64,000 nt of DNA from CBDFMG01 sp965221205 [NCBI: bacterium] (GTDB lineage: Bacteria; SM23-31): contig OZ244870.1 of the NCBI GenBank assembly GCA_965221205.1, positions 2,418,001 to 2,482,000 of the forward strand. The letters are read 5' to 3'. The notes under the pieces were generated by a model. The model had not been told where the DNA came from, searched no databases, and was given only the letters and a program-made list of their open reading frames with translations. Positions 1-9,125 of the stretch are shown in pieces. The stretch's first letter is position 1; each line of letters starts with the position of its first letter. A program made the translations under genes and the position numbers.

Positions 1-1100
1 CACTTAGAATAGGTTTTTTGTTTTCCCGGAAGAAAGCGAAGAAGCGATCATTTACAGAGATGTCTCGCAAACAGAAGATTTTTCGTTTCTTGGAAGGATT
101 TATCTTTATACCCGATTCTAAGATACTTTGGATTCCTTTTGCGTTTTTCCGTACATTGTTTTTCATGAAACGTGACAATATTCAGGCAATTATTTCAACC
201 GGACCTCCATTTTCCGTGCACCTGCTTGGTATGCTGTTGGCAAAATCGTTTCGATTACCATGGATAGCCGATTTCAGAGACGGCTGGACAAATAATAATT
301 TTATAAATCACCACAGTAAGATACATTTTTCATTACACAGATTATTGGAAAAAATAACTCTTAAGAATGCAGATAAGGTTACATGTATTTCTAATACTTT
401 GTATTCATATCAGAGTATGCTATACTCTGATATGAAAGAAAAACTCAATCTTATTTATAACGGTTTTGACCTATCTGATTTTTCATTTAGTGTAAAAGAT
501 GACAATAAATTTACTGTTACTTTTACTGGTGCCATAACAGAGTGGGCTAATCCAAATGTTTTTATATCAGTGATTTTACGTTTGATCGGATTAAATCCTG
601 AAATTAAAGACAATCTTCGAATCAGAATAATCGGCAGGGTGTTTGAAAAGCAATTTATAAAAGAACTTGAGAAATCGTTTTCAGGTGATTGTATAGAACT
701 GTGCGGTTATCTTTCGCATAAACTGGCTGTCGAAAAAATGCTGAATAGCAATTTGCTATTATTCCCAATAACCAAAAATGATACTCCGGGTATTATAACG
801 AGTAAACTTTTTGAATACTTGGCGACAGGAATACCAATTCTTGCCCATATTCCTTCTGGTGAAGCACGGTCACTATTGGAAGAATATGCTTCTGATGTTT
901 TCTTCCAAACAAGAGATAATATTGTTGAAACAACAGAGTATATTTACAGAATATTCATGCGCTGGTCTCAGGAAAAGCATAACACTGTCAAGAAGAGTGA
1001 ATATGTTCAAAGCGAAAAGCTTGAACAGTTTAATCGCCAGAACCAGTCGAAAGCGATGGCATTGATTTTAAATGATCTTCAAGAGGTTTCGCACAAATGA
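1..1100 (+). CDS. Glycosyltransferase, group 1 family (5' end outside window)
   Basis: Probable cytoplasmic glycosyltransferase that moves a sugar from a nucleotide-sugar donor during surface polysaccharide or glycolipid synthesis. The reading frame is open to the first base of the window, so roughly the first hundred residues are missing and the TTG at 18 is probably not the start. Visible signatures are the STGPPFS segment followed by IADFRDGW, typical of the N-terminal Rossmann half, and a C-terminal half containing TFTGAITEWANP and a PGIITSKLFEYLATGIPILA segment that matches the donor-site region of GT4-like enzymes. It ends just before a GNAT/FemAB-like gene in the same direction. Acceptor and sugar cannot be told from the sequence. 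Confidence 0.8.
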   Translation, partial: LRIGFLFSRKKAKKRSFTEMSRKQKIFRFLEGFIFIPDSKILWIPFAFFRTLFFMKRDNIQAIISTGPPFSVHLLGMLLAKSFRLPWIADFRDGWTNNNFINHHSKIHFSLHRLLEKITLKNADKVTCISNTLYSYQSMLYSDMKEKLNLIYNGFDLSDFSFSVKDDNKFTVTFTGAITEWANPNVFISVILRLIGLNPEIKDNLRIRIIGRVFEKQFIKELEKSFSGDCIELCGYLSHKLAVEKMLNSNLLLFPITKNDTPGIITSKLFEYLATGIPILAHIPSGEARSLLEEYASDVFFQTRDNIVETTEYIYRIFMRWSQEKHNTVKKSEYVQSEKLEQFNRQNQSKAMALILNDLQEVSHK

Positions 1101-1113
1101 GTCGGAGAATTTG

Positions 1114-2085
1114 ATGGGTTTTAAAGCTGTTAGGTATACGAATAAACACGAACAGGAATGGGATGATTTTGTGAATGCATCACGTGAGGGGACGCTGTTT
1201 CATTACCGAAAATTCCTCAATTACCATCGGAAAGGACGTTTTCAAGATGCGTCGATTCTTGTAAAAGATCAAAATTCACAATTCGCAGTTGTACCTGCCG
1301 CTGTAGTTAAATTGGAAGGGGAATCGGTCCTGTACTCACATCCAGGCGCATCGTACGGAGGTCCGGTCACATTGAATCCAGTTACACTCAGCGAAGCTGA
1401 GCACATTGTGCAATTACTCATAAAACATGCAGAATCAGTCGATGCTCAACAGATAATTTTAACTATACCGCCGGTCTATTATTGTTCTACACTATCTAAC
1501 AATTTTGAATTCGCTTTACACACACACGGATTTTCCTACCATAGACGCGAGCTTTCATCTGTTTTACTTCTTGAAAATTCGCTTGAAACAATATTTGATC
1601 GTTTTCCCGAAAGTCTCAAAAGGGCACTGAAGAAAGCAGAGAGGTTGGATGTTCGAATTGTCGAGTCCAGCAATATCAATCCTTTTTATGCTATTTTACA
1701 GAACAATCTTGAGTTACGTCATAATGCTACTCCTACACATACTCCTGGTGAACTTAAGAGGTTACTTGCGTTGTTTCCGAATGATATTAAACTCTATGTA
1801 GCACATTTGAACGACAGAGTTATAGGAGGGATTGTTACTTTTACCTGTAATTCAAGAGTGAATTTAACATTTTACATTGCTCATGATCATGAATTTCAAA
1901 CCTTTAGAGTTGTTGATAGTCTCATCTGGCATATTATTCAGGAATCGAAAAAGAATAGATTTGCATTGCTTGACTTTGGGACTTTTACCCTCAAAGAAAA
2001 GCCTAACAGGGGGCTGTGTCGTTATAAAGAAAAATTCGGTGCCCGTGGTGTATTTCGCAACACCTTCAAACGCCGAATTTCTTGA
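1114..2085 (+). CDS. GNAT/FemAB-like aminoacyl- or acyltransferase
   Basis: About 323 residues, with the two-lobed layout of FemAB/GNAT-fold transferases. Supporting segments are the N-terminal WDDFVNAS...FHYRKFLNYH, a central RALKKAERLDVRIVE, and a C-terminal DFGTFTLKEKPNRGLCRYKEKFGA; the last resembles the 'lipid II:glycine transferase-like / GNAT_6' proteins found in polysaccharide clusters. I chose ATG 1114 because GGAG at 1104-1107 sits six bases upstream; an in-frame start at 1072 would overlap the preceding gene. Its place directly behind a glycosyltransferase suggests modification of a surface glycan or glycolipid, which is inference. Confidence 0.7.
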   Translation: MGFKAVRYTNKHEQEWDDFVNASREGTLFHYRKFLNYHRKGRFQDASILVKDQNSQFAVVPAAVVKLEGESVLYSHPGASYGGPVTLNPVTLSEAEHIVQLLIKHAESVDAQQIILTIPPVYYCSTLSNNFEFALHTHGFSYHRRELSSVLLLENSLETIFDRFPESLKRALKKAERLDVRIVESSNINPFYAILQNNLELRHNATPTHTPGELKRLLALFPNDIKLYVAHLNDRVIGGIVTFTCNSRVNLTFYIAHDHEFQTFRVVDSLIWHIIQESKKNRFALLDFGTFTLKEKPNRGLCRYKEKFGARGVFRNTFKRRIS

Positions 2086-2104
2086 CGGAATGTTCGGTTA
2101 TATA

Positions 2105-3964
2105 CTACCGGGTAAAAAATTTGCTTCTGTAGTCTTTAATATCTGCATTATCACGCTGCTGTTGCATCCATGCGCCAAATGTCTGATCTATTTTTCGTTG
2201 ATATAAACGGCTTGTAAGGGTGCTTTTTTGTTGTGCGAACAGCTCTGCATCAAACTCATCTTTTTCAATCAGTCTAATTAAATATCCGCCGTTGTTACCT
2301 GCTACAGGGCGTGATACTTCACCAGCATCAAGTTCGAATGCTGTAGACGTGAATTGAATTTCTGTGCCGACACCAGGTAAATAGTCATTCAGTTTAAAAG
2401 GATTTGTAGTTTCAATAGTTAAATTTTCATTGCTTACAGCATCAGCAAATGATGTGTTGCTGTCAATAGTAGCTTTAATTATGGCCAATAAATTCAGAGT
2501 CATAATTTGTTGTTTTTCTGTCCTGATATTCTGCTCAATTATAAAACGGACATTGTCGTCATTAAGAGCTTTAGTATGCGATTCATTTACTGCAATGAGT
2601 TGCAATACCGCAAAACCTGCAGGAGTTTCAATCACTTCACTGATTGGTTGATTGTCATCAGCATAAACACTCGCAAAGATAAAACTTGAAATCTCAGGGT
2701 TTGTGCCAAAGCCGGGTATGAAATCGTTGTCAGAGAATGGTAATGTCGAAGATATTGTAAGTTCATTTGCATTCGCCGCCGATTCAAAACCATCTTCTCG
2801 TGCAGATATCACAAAATAACGTGCGTCGTATTCAACTTTTTCAAGCGTACTGGCACTCGCTGTATATGTAAATAACATGTGTTTTGCTTCGACAGAATCG
2901 ACAGCGCCTCTCCGTGTAACCAGACGCTCAACTTTTATGATGTGTCTGCCGAATTGTGTATCCACCGGGCCAATAATATCACCTTCCCGGACATTGTTGC
3001 TAAATACTGCTTCCTCAAACGCTGGGACCATTGCTCCTTTTGCGAATGTTCCCAAATTACCATCTGAATCGGAATATTCAACAGCCAGCTCAGCAAATTC
3101 TTCACCACTTTGGGCTCTTTCTAATGCTTCTTGAATTTGAGCATCAGTAGCTGCGGAATCAGAGTTTGTCGGTTGTGCATTAAACAACGCGTATTGTATT
3201 TGCCGCGTTTCTTCTTGGTAAAAATTATCTGAATTAGTGCGGTAATATTGATTGATATCTTCTTCTGTTATGTCAATTTCCGAATCTGCAAACCGGTTAT
3301 ATTCAATCTGAACATATTCGACAGTTGCTGTCAGCTCATCTTTAATAAACTGTTGTTTAAGTTCATTATCGGTAACTCGGACGGTAGCACCGATAGTATT
3401 TCTTAATTTATATTCGGGAATATGGGACCTCGCATCTGCATCAAGAAAGCGAATATCAGCAGCATTCATTTGTGCAAGTTGTCTCAGTACAGTTTCATAT
3501 TTGTTTTTGTCAAATTTACCATCTTCGGTGGAGAAATCAGGATTATTGAGAAACTCAGGCCTTGGCCTGTTGTAAACTTCCTGAATAACTTCTGCATCGG
3601 TCGCTGCGAAACCCATATTTTCAACTGCGGCCTGAACTAGGATTGCATTGACCATTTCATTAAAAACCTGATCGCGTACCGTACGCATAGTTTGCTCATC
3701 AGGAGCTGTTCCGAAACGATCTCTGAGAAGAGCGAATTGTCTTTGAACATTATCCCAGAATGCTTGATAAGTGATTTCCTGATTGTTAACTTCACCAATA
3801 GTACCCTGATTAGAAGGAGAACGGAGACCGACAATATCCATTCCCCATTCAAAAACTATCAAGCCAACAAATGAGAATACAAGGATCCATAGAACGATAT
3901 GCGTTTGCTCTCGCATTCTGTTCATTATTCCGCGTGTTTCAGATTTTTGGACAGGTTCAGTCAT
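2105..3964 (-). CDS. PpiD/SurA-type peptidyl-prolyl isomerase, membrane-anchored
   Basis: About 619 residues. A short cytoplasmic N-terminus (NRMREQTHIVLW) is followed by one membrane helix around residues 25-45, then a SurA-type N-terminal chaperone region and a parvulin rotamase domain near residues 255-355, ending with the IGPVDTQFGRHIIKVE signature. A second, degenerate parvulin-like stretch follows towards the C-terminus. This is the architecture of PpiD, a periplasmic foldase anchored in the inner membrane that helps newly exported proteins fold. ATG 3964 is preferred over the upstream 3991 start because AAGGA lies about nine bases before it. The gene converges with the GNAT-like gene. 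Confidence 0.85.
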   Translation of the reverse strand: MTEPVQKSETRGIMNRMREQTHIVLWILVFSFVGLIVFEWGMDIVGLRSPSNQGTIGEVNNQEITYQAFWDNVQRQFALLRDRFGTAPDEQTMRTVRDQVFNEMVNAILVQAAVENMGFAATDAEVIQEVYNRPRPEFLNNPDFSTEDGKFDKNKYETVLRQLAQMNAADIRFLDADARSHIPEYKLRNTIGATVRVTDNELKQQFIKDELTATVEYVQIEYNRFADSEIDITEEDINQYYRTNSDNFYQEETRQIQYALFNAQPTNSDSAATDAQIQEALERAQSGEEFAELAVEYSDSDGNLGTFAKGAMVPAFEEAVFSNNVREGDIIGPVDTQFGRHIIKVERLVTRRGAVDSVEAKHMLFTYTASASTLEKVEYDARYFVISAREDGFESAANANELTISSTLPFSDNDFIPGFGTNPEISSFIFASVYADDNQPISEVIETPAGFAVLQLIAVNESHTKALNDDNVRFIIEQNIRTEKQQIMTLNLLAIIKATIDSNTSFADAVSNENLTIETTNPFKLNDYLPGVGTEIQFTSTAFELDAGEVSRPVAGNNGGYLIRLIEKDEFDAELFAQQKSTLTSRLYQRKIDQTFGAWMQQQRDNADIKDYRSKFFTR

Positions 3965-4110
3965 AAAATTAAATCCTTTAGATAAATACAATTAGGTTAC
4001 GTTCTGATATGCTGTTGATTTTAAACGAAAACACTAATTTTACGACTTAAATACGAAAAAGTCAAACAAAAAGAGAGTGAAGAAAATCTGTAATTTAAAG
4101 TTAGGTACTT

Positions 4111-4873
4111 AGGTTATTTTCGGACCACGTGTTACAGTATACTTGGAATGGGAGAAAAAGTCACTAGATTGATTGTGGGTACATCATGTCCTTTTTGTTC
4201 TGGGGATCGTCTGTACCGTTTGCGTGATAATCGTTTTACAGGTAATGGATGTTCTCTTGTAAAGAGAGCCCGAAGCGGTTCAAGGACGATCTTGCTCTAC
4301 TGCATTATGTTTCTTTGGAGATACCTGCCAATAAAGCTGCCAGGGATCTTGGTTTTTACTCCACGACGGTGCGAAGCAAATAGATGCTTTATCGACAGGA
4401 GATTTATGATTTCAGGAAGTGAGAAGACTTTCCGGCGAGAATAGGATGTGATGCACGCTGCTTTGGTGGGAAACGTACGGGAACCAGCGGTTGCGGAAGT
4501 GCCGGTACAATAAAGGTTTTCGGCATGGTGGAACGTCACGGGGAGCTATTTACTACGATGTGACTGCCGCTTGATGAACGAGATCAGGGACACCGCTGAG
4601 CAAGGGAGCGTCTTCTCCACTGCTCCGTTCCGTTCGTATACATCGCTGAAGTTTTTTGGTAAACAGCGTACGGTCGACCATAACACATAGTGCATCACGG
4701 AACGTCGTTATAGTAACGGCCTTGAGGGGTTCTGGTCATGTGCACAAGAAAGACGCTTACAGTACCATGGTGTTAGCAAAAGTCATTGCCTGGTATACCG
4801 CAAGGATATGACTATTATTAGGTAATTAAAGTTTTAATCCTTACTAAATTATCACTATGGTCGGAAATAACCT
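4111..4873 (+). mobile_element. Degenerate IS1595-family (IS1016-like) insertion sequence
   Basis: Inactive insertion sequence of about 763 bp. The left end (4111-4127, AGGTTATTTTCGGACCA) is inverted at the right end (4858-4873) with one base missing and one mismatch-like shift, so both terminal inverted repeats are visible. Conceptual translation across frames gives an IS1595-type transposase: an N-terminal CPFC zinc knuckle, a helix-turn-helix stretch (IPANKAARDLG), FGGKRTG...GSAGTIKVFGMVERHG, and a late GFWS-like region, interrupted by several stops and frameshifts. I see no convincing 8-bp target duplication, so the element is old or its flanks have changed. Confidence 0.8.
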
Positions 4874-4910
4874 GAATACAAAAAAATAAACTTGTATAAT
4901 CCAAAAGTCT

Positions 4911-6008
4911 TCAGTGATTATTCGCAATTTTCCAGAATGCTATCCCGCCTGCCTGTTTACCAACATCGGCAGATGCAACATGTTTGATTGCCTGCAGGTC
5001 TATGACGTCTACGGAGCCCGGCTCGGAACCTTTTCCCTCAACCGAAGCAAAACCAAACCGGCTATCGGGAGAAATAACAATTCCATGTGAAACTTCTCTG
5101 CTGTTGGTAATCCTGGCAAGTTCCTCACCGCTGTTCAAATCCCACACCCCCGTGGAACCGTCTATTTTATATGTGACCACCATTCGGTTTCCATCAGGAC
5201 TGACGGCAATATTATAGGGACCGGGAGCTGTTTTGAAATTCCTTGTGATCTCCCATTGTTCAAGATCGACCTCAATAACTTCTGCGGTTCCATAATTAGC
5301 TACATAGACAACATCCTTAAACGGATGCGGTATTGCCCATGTAGGATTGTAGGTCGGCATGGCGTGTCCGGAAAGTCTCATATCACCCATGGACATCATA
5401 TCAGGCATATCTCCTACAAACAATTTACGTTTTAATTCAAAGGTCACTGCATCTATCTCATATAATTCATTCGACATCATTGCGACCGAATAGTGATTCA
5501 AACCGTCCGGAGAAAGTCGTGATCCGTGAGGCATGATTCCGGTCGTTACCCGCTCCAGCTCAATCATCGTTTCAGGATCGACAATCGACACCGAACTTGG
5601 AACATGATCTCCGTGCAAATTAAAATTTACGACATATAACAATCCTGTTGCCTTAGAAATTTCCATTGTTGCCGGAAAAAAGCCCAGTTCAAGTTCTCCA
5701 ATCAATTCATCTGTCCCGGTCGCATATTTATAAACCTTCCCATAGGGTTTACCGTGTGCAATGGAAAGGAACCAGAAATTACCGTCGGGGCTTATAGTAA
5801 GTCCGTGCGGTCCTTCAATCTCAACAGGCCATACACCAACCGGTATTTTTTTATCTACTAATGCCTTTTTTCCATCAAAACGAACGACTGAGACTTCGTC
5901 TTCCGACTCCGAGGCAACATAGATATAATAATCCTGCGCCTGTGATAGATCATACCCGAAAACAGTCAAGCAGATCATTACTATGAAAGTCAATTTATTT
6001 AAAGTCAT
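4911..6008 (-). CDS. Secreted YVTN-type beta-propeller protein
   Basis: 365 residues with a signal peptide ending near the SQAQ-DYY boundary, so it should be exported. The rest is a chain of beta-propeller blades with repeated motifs such as PHGLTISPDGNFWFLS, GSRLSPDGLNHYSV, PYNIAVSPDGNRMVVTY and SHGIVISPDSRFGFAS. This is the YVTN/lactonase-like or amine-dehydrogenase-like fold. No catalytic residues can be assigned, so binding or a scaffolding role is as likely as enzymatic activity. Its ATG follows the TGA of the LVIVD gene directly (TGAATG), so the two form an operon with this gene second. Confidence 0.8.
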   Translation of the reverse strand: MTLNKLTFIVMICLTVFGYDLSQAQDYYIYVASESEDEVSVVRFDGKKALVDKKIPVGVWPVEIEGPHGLTISPDGNFWFLSIAHGKPYGKVYKYATGTDELIGELELGFFPATMEISKATGLLYVVNFNLHGDHVPSSVSIVDPETMIELERVTTGIMPHGSRLSPDGLNHYSVAMMSNELYEIDAVTFELKRKLFVGDMPDMMSMGDMRLSGHAMPTYNPTWAIPHPFKDVVYVANYGTAEVIEVDLEQWEITRNFKTAPGPYNIAVSPDGNRMVVTYKIDGSTGVWDLNSGEELARITNSREVSHGIVISPDSRFGFASVEGKGSEPGSVDVIDLQAIKHVASADVGKQAGGIAFWKIANNH

Positions 6009-8129
6009 TCAATCGATCCCCTGCATTGCTATTGGCTCTCTCTGCACAAGTCTGACCGCCCAAAGTCCGCTGTTATGGTCTGTGAAATAGATTATTCCTT
6101 TATGCGGCATCGGGCCCCAAACCATTGGAGCGTTTGGAACAATACCTTTATGATGCATCGGATAGAATCTGGCTACTTCCCTTCCTTGATTGTACAAATC
6201 TCCCATGAGATCACCGGACATATCGACAACGCGGAATCCACCGTTGTAAAATGCTGCGTAGAGCAAATCGCCATCTACCCAAAAATTGTGAGAACCTGCT
6301 TCAGCTACTCTGTAGTAAGCCTCTTCCTTTGGTTTAGAAAGATTGGAAAAATCAATAAAATGTATCCAGCCGTCGGCAATTGTCGGCATTGGTATATCAT
6401 TTCTGACGCCCAAACCGGTCGGGAAAGTCTCATCCCCGGCAAGAACGTAGAATTTACCGGTTGATTGGCTCCTAAATGGAAAAGCAGCATGATTCCATCC
6501 GCTGGGATACTGGTAACTCGCAAATTGGACCGGATTTTCCGGAGAGCCGGCCATTTTTGTTGGAGAACTGAATTCCGGACCGAGTGTGTGCTGTATATCA
6601 TCGAGAGGGCTCTCCTCAAGAGATCCACCAACATTAACAAGTTGGACACCATCGTGCCAATTGGAAGAATAGGCTATACCTTTTTCTATCCAAACATCAT
6701 GGACGCTGTGGCCTGGAGTATCTAATTCAAAACTACCGACCCTAAATGGATTTTTAGGGTCTTTGATATTAATAATATCGTAACGTACACCGTTGTTTAC
6801 AGCATACACATAGTCCTGATATATGAAAACATTATGAACTCCGCCCGTAAGACCGTCGTCGAACCGTGAAATAATTTCCACATTATACGGATCAGAAACG
6901 TCAAGTATTACCAGCCCGTTTTTCCGGTTCGAGGCACCTTCTCTACTGATTACCGCTATCCGGGCGTCTTCCGATACTTTTACATCATTTACCGTACGGG
7001 CATCGACTGTGACCGTATCGATAAGTACCATGTTTGAAGGATCTGTTACATCCCAAAAATAAGCCTCACCGTTTGCGCCCCAGGTCCCTGTTACGACATA
7101 ATCTCTGCCATCTATTCCTTCCCATACCCAAAGATCGGAAGTATAAACTTCTTCTACCGCTCCGTGTGATACTATCTCCAGCTTTTGGTTGTACGACCGC
7201 TGCACAATTTTTACAGTCCTCCGGTCCTGAAAATTGCCTGATGAGGCGATTATTGTATAGAATCCTGGTGTTTCCGCAACAAACCTGCCATCCTCAGCAA
7301 TTTCCCCTGCAGGAGTTTTACCGAGTTTTTCTATAGGTTTTCCAGAAAATGTATACATAACCGGTGCATCATCAATCGGATTATTATTACCATCCATGGC
7401 AACAGCGGAAAATTGTAACACATCTCCGGTCCGTGCTTCTACAACATCATTTTTGAGTACGAGTGATTGCAGCGGATTTTCTACAACATGTATCTCTGCA
7501 TTCTCTCGAACATTATCAACATGCGCCGTGATATTAATTGTTCCGGGAGAATGTGCGGTCAAATTACCGAACTCGTCAAACGAAGCAATATCGTTATCAC
7601 TGCTCAACATACTGACTTCCATTTCGTTTCTCAGCATATTTGCAGCATCGTAGACCTCGGATTCGATGGAGATAGTCGTTCCGGTATACATAAGGTCACC
7701 TTGATATGACAATGTAATTCTTTCAAGTGGCGGAAAAGAGACCGCTATGGGAATGACTGCCTGAAATTGATCTTCATCTTCATCGTCAAATTCCGGTCCA
7801 CTTAACATCCGGGCAATTAATTCATAATTGCCCGATTTGTGTGCTTGTACTTGAGTGTCTAACGACCCGCCATCCATGCTGTTGCGCTGACTTAACGTCA
7901 ATGCACGACGTGCGTCACGGCCGCTGATGAACACGATAAATGGCTGCTCGACGTTATTTCCATCAGTATCCAGTAGTTCTATAGTTAGGTCGGCGACCTC
8001 GCCGATTTCCAGTTCAAGAGAAGATGGATCAAATACAAAAGAAAACTCTTGCGCATATCCGTTAACGCATATTTGTAAACTAATAAAAAGAGACCAAAAG
8101 AATCTATGTGTTGAGAAAAAAAACTTCAT
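6009..8129 (-). CDS. Secreted protein with Ig-like (Big2) domains and LVIVD beta-propeller
   Basis: 706 residues with a signal peptide cut near NGYAQ-EFS. The first ~330 residues look like bacterial Ig-like domains, with segments such as TISIESEVYDAANM and AHSPGTINITAHV typical of Big2 folds. The C-terminal half carries LVIVD-type repeats (GLVILDVSDPYNVEIISRF, YDIINIKDPKNPFRVGSF, GGFRVVDMSG), which form a beta-propeller in surface and secreted proteins. It is the first gene of a two-gene operon with a second secreted propeller. The pair may act together at the cell surface on a carbohydrate or metal-bound ligand, but nothing in the sequence names the substrate. Confidence 0.8.
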   Translation of the reverse strand: MKFFFSTHRFFWSLFISLQICVNGYAQEFSFVFDPSSLELEIGEVADLTIELLDTDGNNVEQPFIVFISGRDARRALTLSQRNSMDGGSLDTQVQAHKSGNYELIARMLSGPEFDDEDEDQFQAVIPIAVSFPPLERITLSYQGDLMYTGTTISIESEVYDAANMLRNEMEVSMLSSDNDIASFDEFGNLTAHSPGTINITAHVDNVRENAEIHVVENPLQSLVLKNDVVEARTGDVLQFSAVAMDGNNNPIDDAPVMYTFSGKPIEKLGKTPAGEIAEDGRFVAETPGFYTIIASSGNFQDRRTVKIVQRSYNQKLEIVSHGAVEEVYTSDLWVWEGIDGRDYVVTGTWGANGEAYFWDVTDPSNMVLIDTVTVDARTVNDVKVSEDARIAVISREGASNRKNGLVILDVSDPYNVEIISRFDDGLTGGVHNVFIYQDYVYAVNNGVRYDIINIKDPKNPFRVGSFELDTPGHSVHDVWIEKGIAYSSNWHDGVQLVNVGGSLEESPLDDIQHTLGPEFSSPTKMAGSPENPVQFASYQYPSGWNHAAFPFRSQSTGKFYVLAGDETFPTGLGVRNDIPMPTIADGWIHFIDFSNLSKPKEEAYYRVAEAGSHNFWVDGDLLYAAFYNGGFRVVDMSGDLMGDLYNQGREVARFYPMHHKGIVPNAPMVWGPMPHKGIIYFTDHNSGLWAVRLVQREPIAMQGID

Positions 8130-9125
8130 ATTTCTTCCTCCTGTTTGTATTGAACTAAAAATCCTTAATTCAATCTGTCATATATTTAAGGAAAAAAGAG
8201 GGCGAGAACTTATCATGATTTCTAAAACTCGTAGTTTAGAGTCAATATTTTGAAAGAGGTTGTCTTGGGATTTTTCAAAATTATTGTGTCAAGTTAATAA
8301 ATGAACCATCCAATTACAAGCAATAATTGCCTTTTGAAATAATTAGCTGCTCGTTTATCCTGGCTCTTTTGTATTCTTGCAGTAGTGAAAATTCAACGAT
8401 ATTGGCGATAGGGTGAGGGAGTGCGGTGACTAATTCGCCGGCAACTCCATGCGGTACACTTGCCTTTATGAAAACGACCGAGGAAAAACAGTTGAAGAAG
8501 CGTACCGTGTCTTTTTAATTAATCCCCTTAACATAAAGCACTGAATTTTTAACATTGACATCAAAAATCGGACTGTATCCAAATGCTCATCTTTTCACAC
8601 CTGCAATATTCACATCAATTGTCTCTTGTTTTTCTGGTGTCGAACCAACAAATAAATAAAATATCATTGCCATTGCAATAATAATCAGCATAATGTTTTG
8701 CCAGATTTGAAAAAATTTCTTCGTTTCAACCTCTTTTTAGTGTCACAATTCCTCCTGTGACTTCGTTAAACCTTGCTCATTAACAGGCACATAACAGTCA
8801 AGCAATCGCACACTACTTGCTGATACAGGATTCGGGCTTGGACCCTCTATCCTAAACTGAAATGGTGGTTTAAACGTTCCATTTGAACTTGTACCATGGC
8901 ATAGCTTTTCTGGCTCCCGCAGCTTCTGCAAACACTCAAGTGGGATTTTATCCAGCAGCTCATATTCGACAGTGAAGAAGAGCATCCTCTTTATAAAAGA
9001 GTATATGACGTGCATATTCATGTTCCCTTTCAATTGGGCACTTTTAGAATCCTTAAAATAAGTGATTTGCACGAGATAATAGAAAAGTTTGCTATCGTAA
9101 TAGTAAACGTTTACAGAGCTTGACG
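8130..9125. other. Long intergenic stretch with only weak small ORFs
   Basis: Nearly one kilobase between the propeller operon and the M24 peptidase gene. On the minus strand there is a 109-codon frame at 8743-9072 with no recognisable family, preceded by no good ribosome site, and a 34-codon frame at 8587-8691. A short GC-richer piece around 8395-8520 stands out from AT-rich surroundings and could be remnant DNA, but its translations match nothing I know. I see no tRNA, repeat array or clear terminator here. Confidence 0.5.
8587..8691 (-). CDS. Possible 34-residue single-pass membrane peptide
   Basis: A short frame starting at ATG 8691 encodes a strongly hydrophobic start (MLIIIAMAMIFYLFVG) followed by a short polar tail ending in GVKR. 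It could be a small membrane peptide or the remaining end of a longer gene, since the same frame is open for some 15 codons upstream to a TAA. There is no clear ribosome binding site at the ATG. Treat it as a weak candidate. Confidence 0.2.
   Translation of the reverse strand: MLIIIAMAMIFYLFVGSTPEKQETIDVNIAGVKR

Noticed and set aside
8743-9072. 109-codon minus-strand frame
   Set aside because: No signal, no domain pattern, no ribosome site; low support as a gene, so it is only mentioned in the intergenic entry.
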